Below are positions 1 to 11,060 of a stretch of DNA of 64,000 nucleotides, piece by piece. The stretch's first letter is position 1. Each line of letters starts with the position of its first letter. Source of the DNA: Liolophura sinensis (Eukaryota > Mollusca > Polyplacophora > Chitonida > Chitonidae); NCBI RefSeq assembly GCF_032854445.1, contig NC_088302.1, forward strand, positions 23,263,788 through 23,327,787, read 5' to 3'. The notes beneath the pieces are model-generated. The model was not told where the DNA came from, made no database searches, and saw nothing but the letters and a program-made list of their open reading frames with translations. The position numbers and the translations under genes were made by a program.

Positions 1-740
1 TACCAGTGTAATGTATGTATGTATGTAGACTTCAGCTAATTAGCGGTTGTAATTTAATTATGTGCATGAGGCTGTAGCCTTGTGCTATGCTCTAGCTTGT
101 AGACCTAGGTACCATGGGGGCCACACTTCATTTAGGTTTCAAAAACACAAAGAGTCCATTGAAACAGTTGTGACATCAAGCAATTGGGTTGTCATTTCAA
201 CATGTAGCGTAGGTAATTCAATTAGCTGTGTCTCTAAGTCATTTAATTTTTTGTGCCTCAGAAGTAGTATGAAAGTTAGATGTAAACTGTATAGAAACAT
301 GACTTGTGGTCGGGCTGAACCCGTGCACTCTGAATATTGACCCTCAGTCTGACGGGAGAACCTGCTTCCATATACACAATCATAGCTGATTGGCAGTTTC
401 AGCCTATGCCAAGTCTAAACTGAATATTAAGAATGGCACGTTATTCAAGCATGACCAAAGTTGTTCGAGTTTAACCCAAAAATCCTACCTCAGCAGCCAG
501 CCAGTCAGGGTCAGTTCTGTATATCCATGTAAAGGGAGAGAATGAGGTCCGATTCAGAGTCCACTCACACCAAAGAAAAGATTTTGAAATACACAATATT
601 ACTTTCCCATGCACACTTGCTGGAATAAGTCAGATGCTGGGAAAAAAAATGTGCCACTTACTTCAGTCTGTCTTTACATGCACTTCAACCAATCAGCACG
701 AAGGAAAGGATTTTGAATTTGCCCATGACATTGTCAGGGT

Positions 741-893
741 TTTGATATAGTGCTGTTTCAGTTAGCATTTAACTACATGTGTTTTTATGTTCTGCTAACC
801 AATGTATCACTTCAACCAATCAACGTTTGTGATATAGTGCTGTTTCAGTTAGCATTTAACCACATGTGTTTTTATGTTCTGCTAACCAGTATA
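741..893. repeat. Local direct duplication, 65 bp copies
   Basis: The segment at 741-805 (gatatagtgctgtttcagtt... to ...ctgctaacca) recurs at 829-893 with few changes. The flanking cacttcaaccaatca is also repeated (about 672 and 810), so the true unit is near 88 bp. Confidence 0.85.
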
Positions 894-1750
894 TCTTAAC
901 CCACTGTTGTGCAATGCTGCTTTCTTTCAGTAAGCTGGCTGGATTAAAGGCAGGCATAGATAGACCTGATGACTCAAAGCAACTGGGTTTTTGGCAACTC
1001 CATGCATCTTTAGACTCTTTAAAGAGCATCTTTAGTGCATCAACTGGGAGCATCCGATTAGGTGCTGGCCACTTTAGTCATTCAGGTCACAAGCTTGCAA
1101 TCATTGACGGCTGCTGACTTAACAGTTGCTCAAAGTTGAACATGTTCTGCTTTTCTGTGACGGGAATCATCCTGCTGATCACAGTTTGGTCACGGTGAAG
1201 CTTCATAGGCAACAGGTCAAATGCCAGCCATGTCACAGATGCCATGGTTGACCTAGGTTCACCACAAAACTCGCACAGGCCATACACTGCTAAATGCACA
1301 AGATCAAGAAGTTTTTACAAAGGTCGACTTTGTCGAGATGAACCCATGCGGGTAATCTCGATTCCTAAGATGTGTTTAAAAGAAATGTATGCATACATGA
1401 TTTTATAGCTACTTGACATGCTTTTTCCCATGTAATTCAAAATGCTGAAGGTTGATAAACAAAGGAAATGTTGTTGATAACCTGCCTTAGTGAGTTGCCA
1501 TGGTTACTTCGTTTTATCTTATGCACAAAATGCACAAAACAATTTTAGATTTGCTAGTTGGAGTATTATGTCATATGTCACTTAAGTACAGTTTTATCAG
1601 CGTAACATGCATACCCTGTGGTATAATTTTTGCCCACTGATGTGTGGTGATCCAAGATTAATCTGTTGAAAACGAGAAAAACATGTTTGTTTGCAAGTGT
1701 TAATAACCGCTAAGAGGTTTAACAAGTTCATGGCTACTTCATAGAAATTT

Positions 1751-2026
1751 GGGGCCTCTGTGGCTCAATTGGTTAGCGCGCTAGCGCAGCGCAATGACCC
1801 AGGAGTCTCTCACCAATGCGGTCGCTGTGAGTTCAAGTCCAGCTCATGCTGGCTTCCTCTCCGGCCGTAGGTGGGAAGGTCTGTCAGCAACCTGCAGATG
1901 GTCGTCGGTTTCCCCTGGTCTCTGCCTGGTTTCCACCCACCATAATGCTGGCCACCGGTGTATAAGTGAAATATTCTTGAGTTACAGCATAAAACACCAA
2001 TCGAATAAATAAATAAATAAATAATA
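1751..2026 (+). mobile_element. SINE-A (tRNA-derived), copy 1, full length
   Basis: The label SINE-A is mine. It starts GGGGCCTCTGTGGCTCAATT, with an A box TGGCTCAATTGG (1762-1772) and a B box AGTTCAAGTCC (1830-1840). A body follows that is shared by all copies, with an end near ATAAGTGAAATATTCTTGAG and an (AATA)n tail. A perfect 12-bp target-site duplication TCATAGAAATTT flanks it at 1739-1750 and 2027-2038. The element has no coding capacity; by family knowledge it is transcribed by Pol III and moved by a partner LINE. Confidence 0.92.
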
Positions 2027-2453
2027 TCATAGAAATTTAAACGTACTGTTGTCTTTTTAACTATAGTCACAATGTGATTACGGGCTGCTCTGTACTATTA
2101 ATTGCCAGTTGTCCGACAGTTTCGTTTTTGGTCATTGCAGTTTCGTCTTAGCTGCCGGATTAAATCTGGTTAAAGCTTAATCCACAAGTACAGTGACATT
2201 TATATTATGACGTCTCCTTGATCACAGATGATCTCTAATCCATCATTATATGCATTTCAGGCTTATTCCCTTCAGAAGCAGAGAATCATTGGCTTCTCTG
2301 ATCACATGTTATTCAGCATCCCAACGGCTTAATGGGGGATGCTGATGCCATTTTATTGATGTGGAGCTTTTCTTTCCTAGCTCATCACTAATGAGGCCAA
2401 GTTATAGCCAGTGAAACTTGCCCATGAGTTACATTGTAACTCTGTGGACGTTG

Positions 2454-2721
2454 GGGGCCTCTGTGGCTCATTTGCTTAGCGCGCTAATGCAGCGTAATGA
2501 CCCAGGAGTCTCTCACCAATGCGGTCACTGTGAGTTCAAGTCCGACTCATGCTGGCTTCCTCTCCGGCCGTACGCGGGAAGGTCTTCCAGCAACCTGTGG
2601 ATGCTCGTGGGTTTCCCCCTAGGCTCTACCCAGGTTTCCTCCCTCCATAATGCTGGCTGCCACATTATAAGTGAAATATCCTTGAGTACGGCGTAAAACA
2701 CCAATCAGACACGTAAAACAA
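2454..2721 (+). mobile_element. SINE-A copy 2, full length
   Basis: This is the same element as the copy at 1751, in the same direction. A 13-bp duplication TCTGTGGACGTTG / TCTGTGGACATTG lies at 2441-2453 and 2722-2734, with one mismatch. The tail is diverged, ending ...ACACCAATCAGACACGTAAAACAA, without a clean AATA run, which suggests an older insertion. Confidence 0.9.
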
Positions 2722-2873
2722 TCTGTGGACATTGTGCTACAGTAAAATTTTTAAGTAACAAATTGGTTAAGGTCCTGATTCACCTCATGGGATTAAAAAA
2801 TGTGCTGCATGTTTAACAGTGCACATGGATACCGTGGAAGGATTATCTTATGTATTAATCTAGTTGGTACTCT

Positions 2874-3168
2874 GGGGGACCCCGTGGCTGAGGTGGTGAG
2901 CACGCCAGCACGACACAATGACCCAGGAGCCTCTCTCCAATGCGGTTGTTGTGAGTTCAAGCCCAGCTTATGCTGGCTTCCTCTGCAGCTGTATGTGGGA
3001 AGGTCTGGTAGCAATCTGCGGAGGGCGGTGGGTTTCCCTTGGGCTCTGCCCGGTTTACTCCCTTGGGCTCTGCCCGGTTTACTCCCTCCATAATGCTGGC
3101 CGCCGTATTACAAGTGAAATATCCCTGAGTACGGCGTAAAACACCAATCAAACACATAAATAAGTAAA
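2874..3168 (+). mobile_element. SINE-A copy 3, with internal 24-bp duplication
   Basis: This is a third same-direction copy. Flanks TTGGTACTCT (2864-2873) and TTGGTATTCT (3169-3178) form a 10-bp duplication with one mismatch. Inside, a 24-bp unit beginning CCCTTGGGCTCTGCCCGG is repeated in tandem at 3036-3059 and 3060-3083, a private change of this copy. The head is more diverged (GTGGCTGAGGTGGTGAGCAC). Confidence 0.88.
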
Positions 3169-3178
3169 TTGGTATTCT

Positions 3179-5722
3179 TTAAGGTGTTAAGAATTTGTCA
3201 CCATATGATGCTGGCCACATTCATGGGTGGAGGAAACCATAGCACGTCACCAGTTATCTGTTAAGAACTCCTCATTTGAAGTCCGGGCCTTAGTCAGGTT
3301 GACTGTAAACTAACCAGTGTCATTATTTTTGGGTGATACATTTGACATTTTATTTTGAGTTTGATAAAGGCTGCAGTTATATGTATAAATACCAAATTAC
3401 AGGACTACAGTTATGGGAAATTCACAAAATTACCTGCACCTATTAGAACAACTGGGAGATTGTTTTGCTAAGAAAAATGAAGGCAAATAGTCTGATGCAC
3501 AGATTTATTAATTTATTTGTTTGTTTTTAATGCTATTATTGAAAGAGTAAGATTTTGTTTTGGTTTCTTCCAGTTCTGTGGTATGGCCTGAGACAGCTAG
3601 AGTAAAGATCACACATTCTCAACCAGTCTGTGAAGAGCAGATGCCTTCCCAAGTTGTCTCCCCTGATACTGCCACGTTGAAATTCCACCCAGTTCACCTT
3701 AGATTGTGGCAAGTAACCCAGTAGCAGTGGAAAATAACCCTAAACATCATGAAGTCATGAGGTTGAACTTCAGATAGTTCTATAATTTACAAGATTTCTT
3801 TGCATCTCTTGAAACCTATGGAATCACAATGAACAGTATAAATTCAGGGGTTTGTTAGAAGTACATGTAGCTAGATAAAAGGCAAATGAGTCACAGTAGT
3901 TTACTTTCAGAAGCACTTGAATGACTTAAATGATATTTTTCATGTCAGTGCTTAAGATTTTGTAATCAAACAAAAAAATTCTGAAGTGGTTCTTTGAGAA
4001 GGATGAATCTATGAGAATCCCTATGTCAAGCTTGAATTGACCAGAATCCCTATGTCAAGGATGAATTGATGAGAACCCCTATGTCAAGGATGAATCCACC
4101 AGAATCCCTATTTCAAGGATCAATCGATCAGAATCCCTATTTCAAGGATGAATCCACCAGAATCCCTTTGTCAAGGAACAATTGACCAGAATCCCTATGT
4201 CAAGGATGAATTGATCAGAGTAAAAAACAATGCGTCACTTGAAAACTGTAAAACTTTAAGAGAAATAGAAAAGACATGATTTCATTGGTAGCAAAATAAT
4301 ACAGATAATGCATGAAATGTTCATAGTATTCAAATCAATAGGCTACAGGCACAAGAATAAAAGAATCAGTCTATTTTCCCTGTTTGAAAGAGTTTCGGAT
4401 CACTTGTCACCATAGTTTCATTGTCAGCATTTACTGTATGAAGCTCTAGTCATTTATGAATGCATTCATTTCAATCACAAATTATTTTGGTGTTCTGAAA
4501 TGAATGCAGTGTATGCATATAAGAGTTGACTCTATTGACTTTTTTGTGGTAAACTGGGTTTTTACTTAAAACTGGAGATAGTCACATGTGTGAATCAAGT
4601 CGCCTGCTGGTGCAGCTGCTGTTTTGTGCCAGGGTCGAAAGAAGGATACTCAAGCTTTCTAAAAGGTATCATGCTTTGCTCTTTTAATGAAATTTCAGCG
4701 AACAACATGTAGAACAAAATGGCAGTACTGCACAAATGGCTGGTGTGAATCGAGGCAGGCATCTTGAGAATTTTATCCAATCAAATTGCTATCAGATTGC
4801 TCAACCTAAGCTGTGACGTAGCCTTTACCCATTCACTCCATGAAGTGACATATGATAACACAGAATTACTGCATAAGACATCATTTTGAGATCGTTTACA
4901 ACAATTTATTTACGTGTAGCCGAAGAGCCATTTCACACAGTGTTGTGGGGCAGGTCTGTATCATTTACAGACCACCACACATGATATCAGTTGATTTACC
5001 AGCCATGTAATATTCAACGACAGTATCACAAATGATGTCAGACAGTAGCGCACTGTCTCGGCCCAAATCGCATTCATCTCCCTAGTTGACCCTGGGCCTA
5101 ATTAGGCATCCTGTTCAAATTATACAAACACATTTTTTGTCGTTCATTTTAGTGTTTTTTCAGCAGTTTCTAAATAACAAATATCAGAACCTGAAAAATT
5201 CATTAGGGATGCCAAAGGTTTGTGGTAATTCAAGAAAAGACGGCATCTCACGGGACAGTGCTTAAAATTGATTAAATTTTTTTATGTATATTTTTGTTTT
5301 TCTCTGAATTTAACAAGAATTTAAATTTTGCTCCTTGGTCTTTCTTGCATATAACGGATGTTTTTTTTTCTGTTTTCTAAAAAAAAAAGTTAAATTATTG
5401 AAACGCAGTGTTCAGCTGAGGTGCTTTCTCTGATGTCCGCGACAACTAGGTCAGCACTGTTCTCATCTTAAGAGGCCACCACTACAAAACTGAAATGTAA
5501 AATCCAGCGTCAGTGGAATGCCTACATCAGCCTCAGTGGTGCTTGGATTTATTTCCATTTGTTTTAGAGTTGAGCGTGAATCTAGTTGTACAGCAATCCT
5601 TTTGTTATTTTGTAAACATTTAATAAGAGTTAAAATCACCAACACAACCCCTCCGGAGGCTACGACCTGAACCATAAATACCCCAGCCATGCATCTGCGG
5701 GCTAATAAGACAGGGTACCTGG
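3179..5722. other. Intergenic stretch
   Basis: AT-rich, no gene seen. Apart from the 29-bp array at 4012-4217, nothing is recognised. Confidence 0.6.
4012..4217. repeat. Tandem array, about 29 bp x 7
   Basis: Imperfect repeats of a unit close to AGAATCCCTATGTCAAGGAT plus GAATTGACC. Copies differ by a few substitutions and small length changes. No function is apparent. Confidence 0.85.
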
Positions 5723-5738
5723 AGTTCCTTGTAAATGA

Positions 5739-6067
5739 GTGAGTGAGTGCTTGGGGTTTAACGTTGTACTTAACATTTTTTCAGTCATATGATGACAAAG
5801 GAATCCCCTTAGAATGCATGTAATGTGCCTCCTTGTTGCAGGACGGATTTGCACTGGTCTTTTATCTAGTGCTGCTTCACTGACAAGCAAGCCGCCCCAC
5901 CTGAGCCATTATACCAATACAGGTCAACCAGTAGTTGCACTGTCCCCTTCGTGCTGAGCGCCAAGCGAGGAAGCAATTTCCTCTTTTAAAGTCATAAGTG
6001 TGACTTGACCTGGGATTGATCCTGGATCTATGAAGCGGACACTCTACCAATTGTGCTATTTGGGGCC
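5739..6067 (-). mobile_element. SINE-B (second tRNA-derived family), copy 1
   Basis: The label SINE-B is mine. On the minus strand it starts at a tRNA-like head next to 6067 and ends with a tail reading AAACCCCAAGCACTCACTCA. It is flanked by a perfect 16-bp target-site duplication AGTTCCTTGTAAATGA at 5723-5738 and 6068-6083. The head resembles tRNA (TTGGTAGAGTGTCCGCTTCA type). It shares its body with the copies at 6812 and 11052 and not with SINE-A. Confidence 0.9.
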
Positions 6068-6423
6068 AGTTCCTTGTAAATGACAACAGTAGGCCTAGCT
6101 ACTGTATCAGTAGTTCAAGCAGGAGAAGACATATTCTTCCAGTATGTGCCATATATCACTTGGTCCTTCAACTCCAAATTCTACAACTTTTATATGTGAC
6201 AGGCTACTTCTTAGACTATAACCTGCGAAACTCCTGATACATGATGTCTGTCACCTTTCTCTCGATAATAGAGACGCGCTGAAGCTGTGTCAAGACAAAG
6301 TTTCACTAAACTTGAACTGGGTTGAAAAAATCTAAAAAAAATACTTAATGGAGGTTTAAGATACTTTGAATGTTAGTCTTTCAGTGGACATAAACATTGC
6401 TAAGGTGCTATCTTTCACTGTAA

Positions 6424-6802
6424 GTCAGCAAGAGGGCTGATCTTGTTATAAACGTGGTAATACTCAGATGTCATCAGGAGTTATCTCCCCTTATTCAACC
6501 TGTTTGACTGGGTGACTTTTTACTGAATCTTAGTTTTGAATGAATGATTATAGCTTTGAGCTTTTACAGTTCACCAAGAGTGCTAATCTTGTTATGGACA
6601 TGGTAAGTTATTTGATACTCTCTGTTTTCTTATTGTGTGTTTTGCTTTACTTGCAGTTAGATGTGTGGAGGAAAACAGTTCTGTGATATGGAAGATGCAC
6701 CGTGGGGATTAAAAAACAACCTGGAGCTCAGATGTCATCAGAAGATATCTCCCCTTATTCGATCTGATTGACTGGACAAGTTCTTGGGGAATTTTAGTTT
6801 TG
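6424..6802. repeat. Direct duplication, second copy split by a 120-bp insert
   Basis: The block at 6424-6539 recurs as two pieces, 6571-6606 and 6727-6802. In the first block they are contiguous across ...GTGGTAATACTCAGATGTC. The extra DNA in the second copy begins GTAAGT (6603) and includes TTTGCTTTACTTGCAG (ending 6656), so it looks like a 54-bp GT/AG intron, though no coding context is present. Confidence 0.7.
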
Positions 6803-6811
6803 TTTGGTCCA

Positions 6812-7150
6812 AAACCAATGGCTCAGTTGGTAGAGCGTTCGCTTCGGGGGTGGTAGATCCAGGGTCAATCCTGAGTCGGGTCACATCTAAGACCTTAAAA
6901 GGGGAAGTTGTAGCTTCAGCATTCAGCATTAATGGTAAGTGCAACAACTGGTTGACCTGTATCAGTATAATCGCTTGGGTGAGGCAGCTTACTTGCCAGT
7001 GGTAAGTCACCTCAATGAAGCAGCACTAGATAAAAGAGCAGTGGAAATCCACCCTGCAACAAGGAGGCACATTACATGCACTCTAAGGACTCCTTCGTCG
7101 TCATATGACTGAAAAATTGTACAATGTTAAACCCCAAGCACTCACTAACT
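6812..7150 (+). mobile_element. SINE-B copy 2
   Basis: The tRNA-like head has A box TGGCTCAGTTGG and B-box-like GGGTCAATCC. It shares the SINE-B body, including GTTGACCTGTATCAGTATAA and AGGAGGCACATTACATGCA, and ends AAACCCCAAGCACTCACTAA. I could not find a convincing target-site duplication. It points opposite to the copy at 5739-6067. Confidence 0.85.
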
Positions 7151-7599
7151 CTACCTTATGGACATGTATGTGGAAATTTGTAGAAAATTAATCATTTATT
7201 TGGTTGAAATTAAAGCCTGTATTCAGAAATAATGAGTGATATCAGTCAGGTTTATGAATGAATACATGATACTAGTATATATTATCACTCCTCTCCAGGT
7301 GACAAACTCGATGATGTAAAGCCTCAGCCAAACTAACAAGACTGGATTTGAACCGGCGAACTGAGGCTAATTAACGTTTGACCTATCCACCCAAATAGGG
7401 TTATTAGATGCACTGGGAGCAGAGGTTGTTTTAGATTTAGTTAGTACCAAGTCAGTATAAGGGATGGCTGTTAGACCGGACTTAGCCATGAGATTGGGTC
7501 AGTGAGGTGCACATTTATTTATTTGACTGTTAAATCGGTTCAGTTATGCCTTGATATTTGAGAGGTGTCTCTGTGGTATTCCTGACATTTTCTAACACA

Positions 7600-7865
7600 A
7601 TTTATTTATTTATTTGATTGGTGTTTTACGTCGTTCTCAAGAATATTTCATCTATACGACGACGGCCAGCATTATGGTGGGAGGAAACCAGGCAGAGCCC
7701 ACTTAAAACCCACAACCATCCGCAGGTTGCTGACAGACCTTTCCACGTACAGCCGGAGAGGAAGCCAGCATGAGCTGGACTTGAACTCACAGCGACCGCA
7801 GTGGTGAGAGGCTCCTGGGTCATGCTGCACTAGCGCACTAACCAACTGAGCCACGGAGGCCCCCC
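7600..7865 (-). mobile_element. SINE-A copy 4, full length
   Basis: A complete minus-strand copy. The (TTTA)n tail is at the left end and the tRNA-like head (CCAACTGAGCCACGGAGGCC on the + strand) at the right. A 14-bp duplication CATTTTCTAACACA lies at 7586-7599 and 7866-7879, perfect. With the copy at 1751 this is one of the best preserved. Confidence 0.92.
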
Positions 7866-8585
7866 CATTTTCTAACACAGAGAGAAAGGTTGTTATATTT
7901 AATAGCTTATGCAACTGACTTCAGAGTGGGAAAAAGTGCTGTGAATTTATTACTTTAAAAGGCTAGTTAGTATATTTGTTTGTTGTAACGGGCAATAATG
8001 AACGGACTGGCATCTGGCACCATATAAGCCAGCAAATGCACAGGTCTAGACATTCTGGGTGCATTTTTCTCTTGTTTGTTTTTTCTGTTTTTTTTAAATT
8101 CCATGAGATTTGTTTTTGGTTGCATGATGTTTTAGTTCTTCGTGTATTTTCTAATAAAATGCTAGAAACTGCATACCAGTGCTGTTGATTGACTTTATGC
8201 CATGTCTCTAGTAGTATCCCAGACATCTAGGCCCACTTTCCCGCTAACATAATCGTAAATCAATTTAACATGCCATTCTACGAGTCCTTATTGTGCTTTA
8301 TTGCACTGTTAACCAACCTACAAAATGTCATTTGTCAAATATTACTCGTCAGACTTTGTGGAAGTGGCCCCTGGGTGGGAACAGTATGTATTCCAGCATG
8401 TTTTCATCTGCAGATGGAGGAGAAGTTTTGGTATATTTGTGTGCTCTGTCTTGATTTGTGGACTAAATTTGGTTAAATAAGATCTGTAAGGTAACCATTT
8501 CGAAAAACATCACTGACATTTTAGTCTGTTACAAATCTTGATTTGATTACTTTCAGACGTCATCCTCAAGACTTTTTTTGACTTG

Positions 8586-9141
8586 CACGTTGGCTTTATG
8601 GGTAAAGCAAACGGGAGTGCTCACCAACCTTTGTCGGGTTACTGATGGTTTTATGGGTGAAGCAAACAGGAGTGCTCACCAACCTTTGTCCGGTTACTGT
8701 TGGTTTTATGAGTGAAGCGAACGGGAGTGCTCACCAACCTTTGTCCAGTTACTGTTGGTTTTATGGGTGAAGCAAACAGGAGTGCTCACCAACATTTGTC
8801 AGGTTACTGATGGTTTTATGGGTGAAGCAAAAGGGAGTGCTCACCAACCTTTGTCCGGTTACTATTGGTTTTATGAGTGAAGCGAACAGGAGTGCTCACC
8901 AACCTTTGTCCGGTTACTGTTGGTTTTGTGGGTGAAGCAAACAGGAGTGCTCACCAACCTTTGTCAGGTTACCGGTGGTTTTATGAGTGAAGCAAACAGG
9001 AGTGCTCACCAACCTTTGTCAGGTTACCGATGATTTGTGGGTGAAGCAAACAGGAGTGCTCACCAACCTTTGTCAGGTTACTGTTGGATTTGTGGGTGAA
9101 GCAAACAGGAGTGCTCACCAACCTTTGTCAGGTTACTGATG
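8586..9141. repeat. Minisatellite, 55 bp x 10
   Basis: Ten head-to-tail units of 55 bp with core GGAGTGCTCACCAACCTTTG and a variable part reading GGTT ACTG[AT]TGGTTTTATG. Units are about 90% alike by eye, the last ones changing TTTTATG to TTTGTG. No open reading frame runs through the array. Confidence 0.95.
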
Positions 9142-10145
9142 AACTTACCTGTATGTGACTGACATAAAAGGACACCATATTGGTCAAAGACATGTGGTTT
9201 ATCAATGAGGAGCGTTATCAACAACTTATTGTCACTATATCCCAGCACATCCCATCATCACAATGGTGTTACATTACCGGTACAACACAAAACTCCTGTG
9301 GCACAAGTAGTGTGACCTGGAACTTGGTGGCCATGACTCACTCCCTGAAGTTTTGATCGTCCATACATGCAGGCATCTGGGGGCTTAACTATATGTAAGG
9401 CTTGCTGACAGGTGACTTTATCTGAGGTCGATTCCACAAAGCTGTTTCTCACTTATGTCGGAATTTAAGTTCTCTTTACAATGCTTACATTTTGGAACTG
9501 AAAAGTGAAATTTGGGCACATTTGTTTTAAGACAACATTGATGAGGTGGATAAATTTAAATTTCTAAAACCCAAAAGTAACCTTTAAGATTGTATTTCAA
9601 ATTTTGACTCGAGTCAGAATTGGTTTTGTGGAACTGGTCTCTGGTAGTTTTTTATCATTGTTAATTGAGGTTTGATACAAGTTACAGAGGTATAGGATAA
9701 TTCATTTCCAAAATAAGACTACAAAAGGTGGCTGCTGTCTGTCCACAAATTCTGCACTGTAGATGCAGATATGTAAGTTTTATAAAAAAAAGGCTCAGTT
9801 TCAGTTTTTTAATCATACATTTATTGTGTGATATTTTGTACGTCACTATTACCATACCATTGTCCCAAATGTGTGATTGTCATACATGTACTTACATTTT
9901 TGTGGAACTGGGACCAAAAGTCTACTAACCAAAACAGCGCAGACATGTTTTAACTGCTGCCTCACTGGAACACTATGCTGAAGAGAGTATACAAATGCCC
10001 CAATCACTTAACCAAGAAGTACTAAGCTTATTCAAGTACTGCGATGGCTACTTTTATGGTGTTTAACCTGTGAAGTCGGTTAAAATCCTTAGCCACAGCT
10101 TCATCTTGATAAAGATGCTACATGTAATTTAAGGTCAGCTGGATC
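9142..10145. other. Intergenic stretch
   Basis: Nothing recognised between the 55-bp minisatellite and the SINE-A at 10150. Confidence 0.6.
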
Positions 10146-10149
10146 CAGT

Positions 10150-10384
10150 TTATTTATTTATTTATTTGATTGGTGTTTTACACCGTACTCAAGAATATTT
10201 CACTTATACGACGGCAGCCAGCATTATGGTGGGTGAAAACTGGGCACAGCCCGGGGGAAACCCACCACCATCCGCAGGTTGCTGGCAGACCTTCCCACTT
10301 ACGGCCAGAGAGGAAGCCAGCATGAGCTGGACTTGAACTCGCAGCGACCGCATTGGTGAGAGCCACGGAGCCACGGAGGCCCCA
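10150..10384 (-). mobile_element. SINE-A copy 5, A-box region deleted
   Basis: A minus-strand copy with a (TTTA)n tail at the left. Near the head the sequence jumps from GGTGAGAG to CCACGGAGCCACGGAGGCCC, so roughly 45 bp between the B-box side and the 5' end are missing and CCACGGAG is doubled. A 7-bp CAGTTTA at 10146-10152 and 10385-10391 may be the target-site duplication. It lacks an intact Pol III promoter. Confidence 0.85.
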
Positions 10385-10561
10385 CAGTTTACTCCAGACT
10401 CAACAACTACCAATATCATTGAAAATGCACGTAACACCCATTAAAGCAAGAGAAACCCTGCTGACTCTTCACAAGTGAGCAGTGTACTTATGTAGCCCAG
10501 ATTAAAGATCCATTTTTCATTTTATGAATTATGATCAAACTGATAATATCATTTGAATCTT

Positions 10562-10710
10562 TGGTTTTTTATTTATCTGGTAGTTTAATGCCATACTCTA
10601 GAATTTTTGACATCCCATATTGCGAAGGTGGTCAGTTTTATGTCTGGAGGAAACCGAAGTGTCATGGAAACCCAACCTTTGGCAAATTACTGACAGACAT
10701 CCCATGTGTG
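10562..10710 (-). repeat. Eroded SINE-like tail
   Basis: The pattern TTTATTTATCTGGTAGTTTAATGCCATACTC...GGTCAGTTTTATGTCTGGAGGAAACC...ACTGACAGACATCCC follows the order of the SINE-A 3' half at much lower identity. It is either an old copy or a related family. Confidence 0.5.
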
Positions 10711-10755
10711 ATGTTTATATACGCGCACCATTTCAGTGGCAGACAGATGAACTTT

Positions 10756-11060
10756 GATTTATTTATTTGACTGGAGTTTTATTTATTTATTTATTTATTT
10801 GATTGGTGTTATACACCGTACTCAAGAATATTTCACTTATACAACGGCGGCCAGCATTATGGTGGGTGGAAACAAGGCAGAGACCGGGGGAAACCCACGA
10901 CCATCCGCAGGTTGGTGGCAGACCTTCCCACTTATGGCTGGAGAGGAAGCCAGCATGAGCTGGACTTGAACTCACAGTGACCGCATTGGTGAGAGACTCC
11001 AGCTAGCGCGCTGGAGTTTTACATCATGCTGAAGAATATTTCACTTATGTGCTGAATGCT
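10756..11060 (-). mobile_element. Old SINE tail interrupted by the SINE-A copy at 10782-11010
   Basis: The left piece 10756-10781 (ATTTATTTATTTGACTGGAGTTTTA) and right piece 11011-11060 (CTGGAGTTTTACATCATGCTGAAGAATATTTCACTTAT) together form one diverged SINE-A 3' end. The younger copy sits between them and duplicated CTGGAGTTTTA. Confidence 0.75.
10782..11010 (-). mobile_element. SINE-A copy 6, 5'-truncated, nested
   Basis: A minus-strand copy that stops in the tRNA-like head at GCTAGCGCG. A perfect 11-bp target-site duplication CTGGAGTTTTA lies at 10771-10781 and 11011-11021. It has inserted into the tail of an older related element. Confidence 0.88.

Noticed and set aside
1751-1840. tRNA gene
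   Set aside because: The A and B boxes belong to the head of SINE-A, which is followed by the SINE body, a tail and target-site duplications; the cloverleaf is not intact.
8586-9141. CRISPR-like array
   Set aside because: The whole 55-bp unit repeats with no unique spacers, so it is a minisatellite in an animal genome.
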